From: Leadbettera azotonutricia ZAS-9
GTDB lineage: Bacteria; Spirochaetota; Spirochaetia; Treponematales; Breznakiellaceae
Assembly (NCBI RefSeq): GCF_000214355.1
Contig: NC_015577.1
Location: 992,001-1,056,000 of the forward strand
Length of the DNA stretch: 64,000 nt
Direction of reading: 5' to 3'
The notes under the pieces are model-generated. The model was not told where the DNA came from. It ran no database searches and saw nothing but the letters and a program-made list of their open reading frames with translations. A program made the position numbers and the translations under genes. Position 1 is the stretch's first letter. The number at the start of each line of letters is the position of its first letter. Positions 30,409 through 39,582 of this stretch are shown here, piece by piece.

Positions 30409-30990
30409 TTACTTCTTCCGGGACAGGGCCTGGGTCGCATCGGTGATGCGGGAACGTATGCCCGAAAGCAGGGGCCTCACGGGCTGGGCCTTGGCAACGG
30501 CATCGCGGTAGTTGTTTGCGCTGAGGCTGCGGTTGGCATCGTCGAAGGCGGACTTGGCCGAGGCTAAATCCTGGTCGCAGGCGGCAGCGTCGAGCTGGGT
30601 GCGGGGGACGGCCTTGGCAGCGTTGAGGTCGTTTTCGGCCTGGGCGATTTCGGGCCTTAGGCCGTTGAGGAGGCTGGCGGCCTCATCACGGGCCCGGGCT
30701 GCGCCGGTTCTGCCGTCGGCAATGGCTTTTTCAGCGGCCGCGATGGCCTCGGCTGCATAGTTCTTGGCAGATTCGTAACGTTTGGAATCGGCCTCCGACT
30801 GCATCTGGGTAAGGGCATCCCTGGCGCGGGTCAGGGTGTTTGCGGCGTAGGTCACTGCATCCGCGTCATTTTCGGCCTTGGTTACTGCGTCAACAGCCTT
30901 GTTCATATCCTCTGTGGGAGGGGTTGCGCAGGCCGCAAATATCATTCCCACTAAAAGGGCCGCCAGCAGGGTGCTCACTGTTTTCCTCAT
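30409..30990 (-). CDS. Helical lipoprotein (DUF4398-like)
   Basis: A 193-residue lipoprotein: signal peptide with lipobox MIFAAC (lipidated Cys near 21), then an almost entirely helical, alanine-rich mature part with heptad-like patterning (DAVTKAENDADAVTYAANTL and similar), resembling periplasmic coiled-coil lipoproteins. Treponemes carry several of these; their function is not established. AGGAGTGTATA gives a clear ribosome site and the gene is a single transcription unit ending at the terminator at 30364-30394. Confidence 0.85.
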   Translation of the reverse strand: MRKTVSTLLAALLVGMIFAACATPPTEDMNKAVDAVTKAENDADAVTYAANTLTRARDALTQMQSEADSKRYESAKNYAAEAIAAAEKAIADGRTGAARARDEAASLLNGLRPEIAQAENDLNAAKAVPRTQLDAAACDQDLASAKSAFDDANRSLSANNYRDAVAKAQPVRPLLSGIRSRITDATQALSRKK

Positions 30991-31075
30991 TATACACTCC
31001 TATAAGTAGTTATTCCAATTTATCCTGATTCTAATATATCATAAACCAGTACAAAAAGCAAAGGATAGGGGGAGT

Positions 31076-33529
31076 ATGGCGGTTTACATAACGAAAAAGC
31101 AGTCATGGATACGGTTTTTGGTTTCATTTCTTCCCGGGGCGGGTTTGGCTGTCCTGCTTTGCAGCCTGTTGGCAGGCCCTCATCTGGGGCCGCTTTACGA
31201 TTTCCTCCTGCGCAAAAGGCCGCCCTTTCCGGTTTCGGGGGAGCTTTTGATTATTGATACAGGCAGCCCTTCCCTTGCACGGGGGGCATTGGATATTACG
31301 GAAAACATTCTGGAACCTTCCGCGGCAGCTTCGGTGCTCCTCACCATGACTGAATTTCAGGCTTCTTCGCTTATACTCCAGGCGCCGGTGCTGGGGCTTT
31401 CTGCCGGGGGCTCCGCAGGGGAGGAGGAGATACGCTACCGCTTTGACGAAGAATTCGGCGTGCTTGGCCGGAACATCAGGAACCTTTTCGACGCCATCAG
31501 GACAGGATCGATAGCCCCGGCGGATTCGGCCCGCTATGTGGGGGAGCTGGTGGATCTTTCCGAGAGGGGGAAGGAGCGGCTTGTAGCCGCCCTGGTAAGG
31601 CGGGACGAGGAGGGCATGCAGCAGCTTGAAAAAGCGGCGGCGGCCTTTGGCAATGTACGGCGTCCCGGGGATCTTCTGGTTCAGGTGATCAGGGCAGGGG
31701 AGGAGGGGCATCCTGGCGCCCTGGCCTCGACAGGCGAGTATTCAAGGGCTCAAGCGGATCGCGACGGGGTGCTCCGGCGCATTGCTCCGGTGAAGGCTGA
31801 ATTCACCGGCCAAATTATGGAGCATATCATCTATGGATCTCTCAAGTCCCGTTATGGTTCTACGGAAATCGAGGTGACCCAGGACGGGCCGGTCCTTCGC
31901 ATACAGGGCGGGCCTGAAGGCGCTAAACGGTCTATTGTGCTTGATTCCGAAGGGGCCCTGCTTTTTGAAGTTCCCCGCAGAGGCGAGGATTTCCGCCGCA
32001 TACAGGCCAAGGACTTCTTCGATTACGATGAAGCGGACAAGAGCCTCCGCCGCCTTTTGAGCGAGTCAGAACCCTTGGGTATTTTCAGCGGTGTTGAAGG
32101 CGAAAACAACCCCTGTTTCCTTTACGATTATGCCCTTTCTGTGCGGGAGGAGATGCTTTCGGGCCCCAATGAGGATGGCAAAATTGCCTGGCGGGAAGCG
32201 CGGGATGCATATATGAAGAGCCTTGAGGATTTTCTTTACGGCCCTACAGAGATGATTTTGGTCGGAGGCTATGAGGAGCTTATCGCCTCCGAAGCCCTTG
32301 GCGAAGAGGGCATACAGCGCCTTGTGGATTTGCGGGATTCTTTAATCCGGGCCTTTGTAGCCCTGCGGGGAAGGTACAACGATCTGTTGGATCTGCGGAA
32401 CAAGCTTAATTCTGCCCTGGCGGATTCCTTCTGCATATTGGGGCCCGGCGCCCCGGTGCAGGCGCCAGGCGCAGCCAACAGGATGCTTCCCTTCCCCGCG
32501 AATCTTTTAAAACTTTTCTTGCCCCCTCAGACTGAACGCTTAAGCGATACCGAAGCATCAGCCCTGCTTGCCAACAGCCTCCTCACAGGCCGCGCGGTGA
32601 TTCCCGGCAGGATGATCTGGCTCCTTTTTGGGGCGCTGGCCTGCGCCCTGCTCACCGGCCTTTGCCTTAAATCGCTGGGTGCTTTATCCAGCCTCTGTGC
32701 AGGACTCCTTATAAGTTTTGTTTCCGGGGCGGTCTTTTCCTGGAGCTTCATGCTTTCGGGCCTCTGGCTCGATCCCCTGGTTCCCGCGTCAACCTGCCTC
32801 CTTGCAACCCTGGTTTCTTTTATATGGGCGCTGGCACTCCAAGTCAGCTTTAGCCGGCGCTTCCGCCTGAGTTACGGCCCCTTTGTCTCCAGGCCCGCTT
32901 TGCGCAGGGTGATAAAAGCCGGAAGGCCCAGGCCTTCTGAATCATGTACCGTCAGGGCAGGGGTAGTGGCAGTGAAAAACCCCGGCCTCCTGGTGCAAGA
33001 AGATAAAACCAATCCCCGATCAAGCGCGGAAATGGCCCTGGCCTTCAGGGAGAGAGTTGCGGAAAGTTTTAAGGAAGCAGGCGGTACCATTGTTGGCAGC
33101 GAAGGCGATCTGGTAATAGCCTGTTTCGGCTCCCCCCTTGAACGCATCGCCCTTGGCGGGAAGGATCTCGCATCCCCCTACGACGATCACATCCACGCCA
33201 GGAGCGCCCCGGCTGTCAGGGCTGTGGGCTTTGTGACGGAGCTCCTCAAACGCGAAGGAAGCAGCCTCTGGCATTACGGCCTCGATACAGGCGAATGCAC
33301 ATTTGTCTGGTCCCCCCTTTCAGGCTATTCCATCTTCGGCCGCCCCGCGGTCCGTGCAAGAATACTCGCCGGCCTTGCCCCCCGCTACAAGGCCCAGGTG
33401 CTTATCACTTCCTCTGTGAGCGAGGCTCTGCCCGATTTGCCCGCCAGGAAACTGGATGTGCTTAAGGAAAAGGATGGAAGTGGAGGTGAAGTGTTCTACG
33501 AATTGGCTTTGAAACGGTATGCGTATTAA
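31076..33529 (+). CDS. CHASE2-type membrane protein with degenerate adenylate-cyclase domain
   Basis: 817 residues. An N-terminal membrane anchor (about 13-33), an extracytoplasmic CHASE2-like sensor of about 470 residues, three membrane segments (about 514-590), then a cytoplasmic domain resembling class III nucleotidyl cyclases. In that domain GSEGDLVIACFGSP and YGLDTGECTFVW match cyclase blocks, but the first metal-binding Asp region reads VVAVKNPGLLV and the GDAVNLASRL block reads GRPAVRARIL, so one metal ligand and the transition-state Asn and Arg are missing. I infer a pseudo-cyclase acting as a sensor or partner. GGATAGGGGGAG lies directly before the ATG. Confidence 0.8.
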   Translation: MAVYITKKQSWIRFLVSFLPGAGLAVLLCSLLAGPHLGPLYDFLLRKRPPFPVSGELLIIDTGSPSLARGALDITENILEPSAAASVLLTMTEFQASSLILQAPVLGLSAGGSAGEEEIRYRFDEEFGVLGRNIRNLFDAIRTGSIAPADSARYVGELVDLSERGKERLVAALVRRDEEGMQQLEKAAAAFGNVRRPGDLLVQVIRAGEEGHPGALASTGEYSRAQADRDGVLRRIAPVKAEFTGQIMEHIIYGSLKSRYGSTEIEVTQDGPVLRIQGGPEGAKRSIVLDSEGALLFEVPRRGEDFRRIQAKDFFDYDEADKSLRRLLSESEPLGIFSGVEGENNPCFLYDYALSVREEMLSGPNEDGKIAWREARDAYMKSLEDFLYGPTEMILVGGYEELIASEALGEEGIQRLVDLRDSLIRAFVALRGRYNDLLDLRNKLNSALADSFCILGPGAPVQAPGAANRMLPFPANLLKLFLPPQTERLSDTEASALLANSLLTGRAVIPGRMIWLLFGALACALLTGLCLKSLGALSSLCAGLLISFVSGAVFSWSFMLSGLWLDPLVPASTCLLATLVSFIWALALQVSFSRRFRLSYGPFVSRPALRRVIKAGRPRPSESCTVRAGVVAVKNPGLLVQEDKTNPRSSAEMALAFRERVAESFKEAGGTIVGSEGDLVIACFGSPLERIALGGKDLASPYDDHIHARSAPAVRAVGFVTELLKREGSSLWHYGLDTGECTFVWSPLSGYSIFGRPAVRARILAGLAPRYKAQVLITSSVSEALPDLPARKLDVLKEKDGSGGEVFYELALKRYAY

Positions 33530-33582
33530 AAGGCTGAAATTATTCGTATATAGAAGGAACTGGGACTGCTCTATTAATATCG

Positions 33583-34692
33583 CTATTTCATCTTAGCTAA
33601 TTTGTCTATCACCCCGGTAACCGCCCGTATCCTCACCACCCTTCCGCCGCCCTGTTCGGGATAGGCCCTGAAGCGTTCGCCGTCGTCAGAGAAGGGGCTG
33701 GCCTTTTCACCCGGGAAGGGGGGGTAGCGGCTTTGGGTCCAGGCGAGGGAGAGGTCGCCGAGGCTGATGTCGGGATGGGCGGGATCAAAACGTATATAGG
33801 ATTCGTGGACGCCCCGTTCTTCAAGGGGGGCCTCGTCGGTGCATTGGAGATAACGGATCACCCCTGCTTTTAGATCGACGGATTGAACTATGGCGGAGTG
33901 GGCCATTTCTCCGTCTTTACCCCGGAAGAGGAGAATGTCTCCGGGGCGGAGGCTTGCAATTTCATCTTTCACCGGAACTATCTGGGTTGTTTTGGAATTG
34001 TAGAAACCGGTCCCCGCATACCAGGAAGGGTCGTCACCTTTTTTAACGCCTAAAGCCCTGCCCAGGGTACGGCCCAGATCCACGCCGTCCTGGGACGCGA
34101 TGTAGCTGAGCACATGCCAGACAAAGCCCGAGCAGTCCATGCCCGCAAGGCCGATACAGTAGAGGTAATTGTAAACATCGGTCTCTTCAAGGCCTTGTCC
34201 GCTTGTCAGCACGTAGGGCCTGTGGGGAAGACCCCGGTATGAGCCTGCTTTCATGCGGGCTATGTCGAAAAGATCCCGCGAACTGGTCCAGGTTTGCGTG
34301 GGAAGGTCGAAGATGATTACTTTTTCTTTGCCGTCGGAAAGTGTTTCTGTGTAAAGGGAAAAATCCGGGCTGTCCAGGACTTCGTTGATCTTCTCCCAAA
34401 GGAAAACAGGGTTGCCCTTGCCGCCGCCTAAAAAGCCCCAGGCTTCTTCGGTGAGTTTATCCCGCTCGTTGTTTTGGGCAAAGGGCATCCTCAGGTTCAT
34501 CACCTTGCCGCCGAGTATGCGGGTTTTGAAACAGAGCCTGTAGGCTTCCTCTATGACCCGTTCCACCCCGTTGCCCCAGACCCTGGCAGGATCGGAATAG
34601 GCTGCCAGCATCATCTCGTCGTTTTGATCGGCGAACAGCGGGGACAGGAGGAGCAGGGAAAGAAAAAGCAAACCTGGGCTATATATTTTCAC
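33583..34692 (-). CDS. Exported NlpC/P60-like cysteine peptidase candidate
   Basis: From the GTG at 34692 the protein is 369 residues with a signal peptide (cut near FA-DQ). The upstream ATG at 34752 would lie deep in nagB and before the signal peptide, so the GTG is preferred. The nucleophile block [12 protein letters not shown] and the later MAHSAIV His block match NlpC/P60 peptidases, which cut cell-wall peptides; [11 protein letters not shown] is also typical. The large N-terminal region is unfamiliar. It overlaps the nagB stop by 14 bases, so it could be expressed with nagBA and act in wall turnover that releases amino sugars (inference). Confidence 0.75.
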   Translation of the reverse strand: MKIYSPGLLFLSLLLLSPLFADQNDEMMLAAYSDPARVWGNGVERVIEEAYRLCFKTRILGGKVMNLRMPFAQNNERDKLTEEAWGFLGGGKGNPVFLWEKINEVLDSPDFSLYTETLSDGKEKVIIFDLPTQTWTSSRDLFDIARMKAGSYRGLPHRPYVLTSGQGLEETDVYNYLYCIGLAGMDCSGFVWHVLSYIASQDGVDLGRTLGRALGVKKGDDPSWYAGTGFYNSKTTQIVPVKDEIASLRPGDILLFRGKDGEMAHSAIVQSVDLKAGVIRYLQCTDEAPLEERGVHESYIRFDPAHPDISLGDLSLAWTQSRYPPFPGEKASPFSDDGERFRAYPEQGGGRVVRIRAVTGVIDKLAKMK

Positions 34693-35470
34693 GCTCAATG
34701 TCCCGGAAATACCGCACTGTCCCAACCTTGAGTTCGTCGGTGGCTTCTTCATCGCAGACTATGATGGCCCGGGGGTGCATCTGGAGGCACGAGAGGGTCC
34801 ACATGTGGTTGAGCCCTTCTTCTACCACTGCCCGCAGGGCACGGGCTTTCTGATAACCACTTACGAGTATTACTACTTCCCGGGCATCCATCACTGTTCC
34901 CACACCGACAGTCAAAGCTGTTGCGGGAACTTTGGCAGGATCGTTGTCAAAGAAACGGGCATTAACAATGCGGGTGTCGTTGGTAAGTGTTTTAATGCGT
35001 GTCCGCGAATGGAGGGAAGAACCGGGTTCGTTAAAGGCGATGTGCCCGTCTTTGCCCATGCCCCCCAGGAATAGTTCGATGCCTCCGTGAGCCTTAATGG
35101 CTTTTTCATAATCCGCACATTCTTTTTCCAGATCCGGCGCCATGCCGTTAAGGACATGGGTATTTTTTGGATCAATGTCGATAGAATCAAAAAAATTATC
35201 CTTCATAAACCTTGCGTAGCTCTGGGGATGATCCGCTTTAAGGCCCACGTATTCATCCATATTAAAAGTCACTACCTGTTTAAAGGATGTTTTTCCATCC
35301 TTGCTTTTTTTGATCAGCTCCTTATAGACCCCTAAAGGGCTCGAACCCGTGGGGAGGCCCAGAACAAAAGGGTTTCCCTCGGCAGGGGCAAATTTAGCGA
35401 TACGTTTAGCAATGTAATCCGCAGTCCAGGAACACATCCCGGCATAGTCTCTATGAATAATAAGACGCAT
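34679..35470 (-). CDS. nagB: Glucosamine-6-phosphate deaminase
   Basis: Converts glucosamine-6-phosphate to fructose-6-phosphate and ammonia, the last step feeding amino sugars into glycolysis. Family blocks are all present: [23 protein letters not shown] with the catalytic Asp, [17 protein letters not shown] with the His/Glu pair, and SRTRIKTL. The length of 263 residues is normal. AAGGGGAAATAC gives a strong ribosome site. It lies 15 bases after nagA in the same direction. Confidence 0.97.
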   Translation of the reverse strand: MRLIIHRDYAGMCSWTADYIAKRIAKFAPAEGNPFVLGLPTGSSPLGVYKELIKKSKDGKTSFKQVVTFNMDEYVGLKADHPQSYARFMKDNFFDSIDIDPKNTHVLNGMAPDLEKECADYEKAIKAHGGIELFLGGMGKDGHIAFNEPGSSLHSRTRIKTLTNDTRIVNARFFDNDPAKVPATALTVGVGTVMDAREVVILVSGYQKARALRAVVEEGLNHMWTLSCLQMHPRAIIVCDEEATDELKVGTVRYFRDIERENI

Positions 35471-35485
35471 GTATTTCCCCTTTAA

Positions 35486-36673
35486 TCAATATAAATTCTT
35501 CTTTATCCGGCCGTTGATGATGACAGCCATTATGTTAAAGTGTTCGTCAAAGACCGAAAGGTCTGCGTCATGGCCTGGTATGATAGCCCCCTTGTTCCGG
35601 TAGCGCATCACATTGGCCGGATTAAACGAAGCAGTCTTTACCGCGTCTTCAAGGCTGAAGCCGTAGGACACCAGGTTCTCAATGCCCCTGATGATGGTGA
35701 GCGAAGATCCTGCAATCACATCGTCCATCTTCCTGTGGAAAACCCCGTCGTGAAAAATCACTTCTTCGCCGTTGGCAAAGAAGGGCCCTTCCTGCTGTTC
35801 CGTGGGTTTTAAGCCGTCTGTAATCAGTACGATCTTGTCCACCGGTTTATCCCTCATGAGGAGTTTGTAGAGGTCGGGGTGCACATGGTAGCCGTCGGCA
35901 ATGATCTCGCAGGACATTTCAGGGTGTATGAGTATGGCTCCCACGGCATTGGGGTTCCTTTGATCAAGTTTGCTCATGGCGTTGAAGAGATGGGTGGAAT
36001 GGAGTATCCCCGCCTGCATGCCCTCGACCATATTTTCGTATTTGGCATCAGTGTGGCCTGCCTGAAGTATGATCCCCTTTTTGATGCAGAAGAGGGCAAG
36101 CTCCCTCATGCCCTTGAGTTCCGGGGCTACAGTCATATTGACAATGTGGCCCCCGGATGCATCCCAAAGCTCTTCCATCAAAAGAAGGTCCACAGCCTTG
36201 ACGGTTTCGGGCCGCTGAACCCCCAGCCTGTCAGGGGAGATGAAGGGCCCTTCCAGGTGCACGCCCATGATCCTGGCGCCGCTTTCCCTGCCCATGGCAT
36301 TGGATGCAGCTTTAAGCGCCTTGAGCATGTTTTCTTTTTCAGAAGGATAGAAGGTGGGGTTAAAAGCGGTGACCCCGTACTGGGCCAGTGTGCGGGACAT
36401 TTCGACTATGGAATCCGTGCCCCTTTCCGTGGTGTCAAAGGCGTCCTCGGTTCCATAGCCCCCAAACCCGTGGATATGGGTATCAATGAACCCCGGGGCT
36501 ATGAAGCCTTCGTGGACATCGATTATTTTGGTGTCAGCACTGAAATGTTTTTGATCGAAACGCTTTTTTGAAAATACATCCGCAATTTGGTGGTCCTCGA
36601 TAAGCACCGCGCAATGTTCCATGGCGGCGAAACTGGTCATTACAGTTCCGTTATACAAGCAGATGGAGTTCAT
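35486..36673 (-). CDS. nagA: N-acetylglucosamine-6-phosphate deacetylase
   Basis: Removes acetate from GlcNAc-6-phosphate, giving the NagB substrate. Amidohydrolase barrel of 395 residues with PGFIDTHIHGFGG (metal block), GVHLEGPFISP, QAGHTDAKYE, THLFNAMSKLDQRNP and ADGYHVHPD, and the catalytic Asp in LITDGLKPT. It is first in the nagA-nagB run. Its ATG has no Shine-Dalgarno and lies 6 bases from a -10 box. No NagC-like operator was recognised. Confidence 0.96.
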   Translation of the reverse strand: MNSICLYNGTVMTSFAAMEHCAVLIEDHQIADVFSKKRFDQKHFSADTKIIDVHEGFIAPGFIDTHIHGFGGYGTEDAFDTTERGTDSIVEMSRTLAQYGVTAFNPTFYPSEKENMLKALKAASNAMGRESGARIMGVHLEGPFISPDRLGVQRPETVKAVDLLLMEELWDASGGHIVNMTVAPELKGMRELALFCIKKGIILQAGHTDAKYENMVEGMQAGILHSTHLFNAMSKLDQRNPNAVGAILIHPEMSCEIIADGYHVHPDLYKLLMRDKPVDKIVLITDGLKPTEQQEGPFFANGEEVIFHDGVFHRKMDDVIAGSSLTIIRGIENLVSYGFSLEDAVKTASFNPANVMRYRNKGAIIPGHDADLSVFDEHFNIMAVIINGRIKKNLY

Positions 36674-36679
36674 GTCTTT

Positions 36680-36708
36680 AATATACTATAAACAGGGCTT
36701 ATTGGCAA
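36680..36708 (-). promoter_or_regulatory. Candidate nagA promoter giving a leaderless transcript
   Basis: On the minus strand: TTGCCA (36708-36703), a 17-base spacer, TATATT (36685-36680), then exactly 6 bases (36679-36674) to the nagA ATG. The best match to consensus of this type in the window. Confidence 0.55.
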
Positions 36709-36726
36709 ATTGGAGGACTCTGTCAA

Positions 36727-37940
36727 TTAGAGGGCTTTGACAGCCTTTGCCAATTCCCTGCCCCGTTGTTCCAGCAATGCCAGATCGTCTTCTCCGGGGT
36801 ATCCTGCCCATTCAACCGATTCCAGGCTTTCCCAGCGGAGGGGAGCGATGGCGGCTTCGTATTCCTTCCTGGCGCCGCCTACCCATCCCCATGAACCTAT
36901 GCGCAGCACTTTTTTATTGAAGATATGCTTGCGCCGTAAAATATCGATTGCATAGGCCATGGGCGGGAACATGGCATATTCGTAGGTGGGCATGGCCAAA
37001 ACCAGAGCGCTCGCCTTATAAGCGTCGGAGAGTACATATGAAACATTCTCGTCAGGCACCCGTCTTATGGAATAGGGAACCCCCTCGGCTTCAATGCCCT
37101 TGATGACTGCATCCAGCCCCGCCCTGGTATTGCCGTACATGGAACCCCATACAATGGCGATTTCCTTTTCGGCAACACCCTTGGCATAGGACGCATACCG
37201 TGCATAGCGCTCGATAATGGCCTTGGGGTTTTTGCGCCACACAAGACCGTGGCTTGGGGCAACGCAGCGTATGTCCAGGCCCGAAAGTTTTTGAATCGCC
37301 TTGTCTACAAAGCCTGAAAAAGACGAAACAATGTTGGCGTAATAGCGCAGGCTTTCTTCTTCAAAAAAGGCATGCGCTTTGGCATCATATTCATCGTCAA
37401 AAACCTTTTCCCCCAGGCTGCCGAAAGAGCCGAAGGCATCGCAGGAAAAGAGCGTCCCGGATGCGGCATCAAAGGTTACCATGGTCTCAGGCCAGTGCAC
37501 ATTGGGAGTCTCGTAGAAGCTGAGGGTTTTGCCGCCCCCAAGGTCAAGGGTGTCCCCATCCTTGACCTCTCTGAGGCTTGTATCAATCTTATAGAAGGAT
37601 TTAACCAGGGCAATGCCTTTGGCAGTGGAAATTATTTCGGCCTTTGGGGCTTTTGCCCGGAATTCCCTGAGCCAACCGGTATGATCCGGCTCAAGATGGT
37701 TCAAAATGAGGTAATCGACATCGGAAAAGGACATCCCTATGGAGGAAAGGGCTTTTTCAGCCTGATCCGCCGCCCCTGTCCAGTCCCGAAGGAGGTCTAT
37801 GAGGGCTGTTTTTCACCTTTTACCAGGTAAGAATTGAGAGAAACCCCCTCGGGTATGGGCCAAATGCCTTCAAAAAGGTCCGTAGTCTGAATATCCGCAT
37901 GGATACAGTAGATATAATCGGCGATACTTCGAGCTTTCAT
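36727..37940 (-). pseudogene. A-type flavoprotein (FprA/ROO), broken by one missing base
   Basis: A di-iron flavoprotein of about 404 residues that reduces O2 to water (or NO) in anaerobes. The metallo-beta-lactamase half carries the iron-site blocks NHLEPDHTG, NVHWPET, SCDAFG and APSHGLVW, and the flavodoxin half has WGSMYGNTR and LAMPTYEYAMFPPM. The natural start is the ATG at 37940 (MKARSIADYIYC, ribosome site AGAGGATCC). The frame breaks in a run of five A's (plus-strand T's at 37809-37813): frame 0 reads GEKQPS-stop, and the other frame continues TALIDLLRDW. One extra A, or a -1 slip on AAA, gives GEKTALIDLL, the family sequence. Could be a sequencing error, a real mutation or productive slippage. 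Confidence 0.85.
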
Positions 37941-37998
37941 CGGATCCTCTGATGTATAAGTATTGAGGCTGAGAGGAGATGTTTTTTAACGGCTGAAT

Positions 37999-38436
37999 CT
38001 AGCGATTAAGGACAGAAACAACCCGCTCCAACACCTTTTTGCGGTCCAGGGGCTTAACGATATAGCTCTTGGCCCCATTCAGAAGACATTTTTTGACCAC
38101 ATCTTCTTTCCCTAAGGCGCTGACCATGATAACGCAGGCTTCTTTGTCAAATTCAAGGATCTTCTCCAGCGCTGAAACCCCGTCCATGACCGGCATGGTT
38201 ATATCCATAGTGACCAGATCAATATTAGGATGCAGCTCCTTATACTTTTCCACTCCCTGGGCTCCATCACCCGCCGTACCGGCAACTTCAAACCCCTCGG
38301 AGGTAAAAATCTGGCCAAGCTGCTTAGCGATAAACATGGAATCATCAACTACAAGTACCCTGTAAGGGGTGCCGTCCGGTTTTGATCCTTCTGGCGGTTT
38401 GTCGTTAATGCTAGGCATATCACTCTTTGCTGTCAT
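37999..38436 (-). CDS. CheY-like single-domain response regulator
   Basis: 145 residues: about 24 residues of polar N-terminal extension, then a complete receiver domain. Acidic pocket Asp31-Asp32 (VVDDSMF), phospho-acceptor Asp78 (TMDITMPVMDG), the Ser/Thr switch in MVSALG, and Lys in VKPLDRKK are present. No output domain, so it acts through a partner such as the flagellar switch or a phosphorelay. GAGGAGCGTACCC is the ribosome site. Spirochaete genomes carry several such regulators; the partner kinase is not adjacent. Confidence 0.93.
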   Translation of the reverse strand: MTAKSDMPSINDKPPEGSKPDGTPYRVLVVDDSMFIAKQLGQIFTSEGFEVAGTAGDGAQGVEKYKELHPNIDLVTMDITMPVMDGVSALEKILEFDKEACVIMVSALGKEDVVKKCLLNGAKSYIVKPLDRKKVLERVVSVLNR

Positions 38437-38459
38437 GGGTACGCTCCTCTTCTATATAT

Positions 38460-38488
38460 ACTTTATGGCAAAGAGTTATCCGCGTCAA
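38460..38488 (-). promoter_or_regulatory. Candidate promoter of the CheY-like gene
   Basis: On the minus strand: TTGACG (38488-38483), a 17-base spacer and TAAAGT (38465-38460), 23 bases before the ATG. This one leaves room for the ribosome site, unlike the leaderless set. Confidence 0.45.
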
Positions 38489-38533
38489 GAGCTTTCTGCG
38501 GTTTTTGCTCTTTCCTTTTTTGTATATAACTTT

Positions 38534-38539
38534 GATAAT
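38534..38539 (+). promoter_or_regulatory. Possible -10 box of dus (leaderless geometry)
   Basis: GATAAT at 38534-38539 is followed by 6 bases and the dus ATG. No convincing -35 box was found at 16-18 bases, so this is the weakest of the set. Confidence 0.25.
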
Positions 38540-38545
38540 GATACC

Positions 38546-39577
38546 ATGAGCGCGCCCTACATGCTAGCACCCATGGCGGAATTGAGCCACAGGCCCCTCC
38601 GGGAATTGATCGAAACTTTTTCAGGCCCGGGCCTCTCTGGGTGCAGCGAATATTTTACCGAGATGATAAGCGCAGGCGCCTTCATCGCTGGGGGTCCCTT
38701 CGAGTCCTGGTATGCCGATAATGGCCCCTGCCCCCGGAAAATTGTCTACCAGATCGTGGGCTCTGACCCTTCCCATCTTGCCAGGGCTGCCTCTCTCCTG
38801 GACCAAAACGAGTGCCTCGGCATAGACATCAACATGGGCTGTTCAGCCCCAGCCATTGCCCGGACCGGCGCAGGGGTTCGCTGGATGGCCGACATTGGCA
38901 AGGCCGGTGAAATGATAGCCCTGGCAAGAAAAGGGGTAAAACGCCGCCTCAGCGTTAAGCTCCGCCTGAGCACAGGTTACGCCCTCCCGGAGGGTGAAGA
39001 TGAATTCGTCTACCTCGTCCGTTTCTGCCGCCGCCTCGAAGAAGCTGGCGTTGAACTTATCACCCTCCACCCCCGCACAGGGCGGGAAAAATTCCACCGT
39101 ACCGCCCGCTGGGATTATGTCTCCGCTTTACGGAAGGAACTCCGCATACCCGTAGCCGGCAATGGCGACATCGCCGACGCGGCCGGCTTTTTGGCGCGGG
39201 CCTCCTCGGGTGTCTGTGATGCCGTGATGGTTGGGCGGGCGGCGGTGAAGCAGCCCTGGATTTTCGCCCAGGCAAGGCAGATGGAGGCCGCTGGTTTGGG
39301 GGCAGCGCCGTTAGGCACAGGTGAATCTGTTGCGCAGAGCGGCGAAGTTTTTACAAAAATGAATATCAATATAGAAGAAACAGGGCTGCTTTTTCTGGAT
39401 CTCCTTGCCAAGTACCAGCCCCCGGAATTCCATCTGAGCCGGGCTCAGCGGTTTTTTGGCTATTTTTGCGACAACCTCAAGTGGGGGAATTACGTGAAGA
39501 CCCTCCTTAACAGAGAGACTGAATTGTCGGGAATAGGCAGGGCATGGAGCGGGTATTTTAGGGAAGGGGAGGAATGA
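38546..39577 (+). CDS. tRNA-dihydrouridine synthase
   Basis: A 343-residue FMN enzyme that reduces uridine in tRNA. The frame is open to 38369, but those codons overlap the divergent CheY gene; the ATG at 38546 gives the standard Dus N-terminus (APYMLAPMAELSHRPLR). The FMN-binding and catalytic block reads INMGCSAPAI with Cys99, where most relatives have GCP; KLRLSTG, TLHPRTGREKF, VAGNGDI and VMVGRAAVKQPWIF follow in order. Which position (DusA/B/C type) it modifies is not decidable here. There is no Shine-Dalgarno. Confidence 0.92.
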   Translation: MSAPYMLAPMAELSHRPLRELIETFSGPGLSGCSEYFTEMISAGAFIAGGPFESWYADNGPCPRKIVYQIVGSDPSHLARAASLLDQNECLGIDINMGCSAPAIARTGAGVRWMADIGKAGEMIALARKGVKRRLSVKLRLSTGYALPEGEDEFVYLVRFCRRLEEAGVELITLHPRTGREKFHRTARWDYVSALRKELRIPVAGNGDIADAAGFLARASSGVCDAVMVGRAAVKQPWIFAQARQMEAAGLGAAPLGTGESVAQSGEVFTKMNINIEETGLLFLDLLAKYQPPEFHLSRAQRFFGYFCDNLKWGNYVKTLLNRETELSGIGRAWSGYFREGEE

Positions 39578-39582
39578 CCCTC

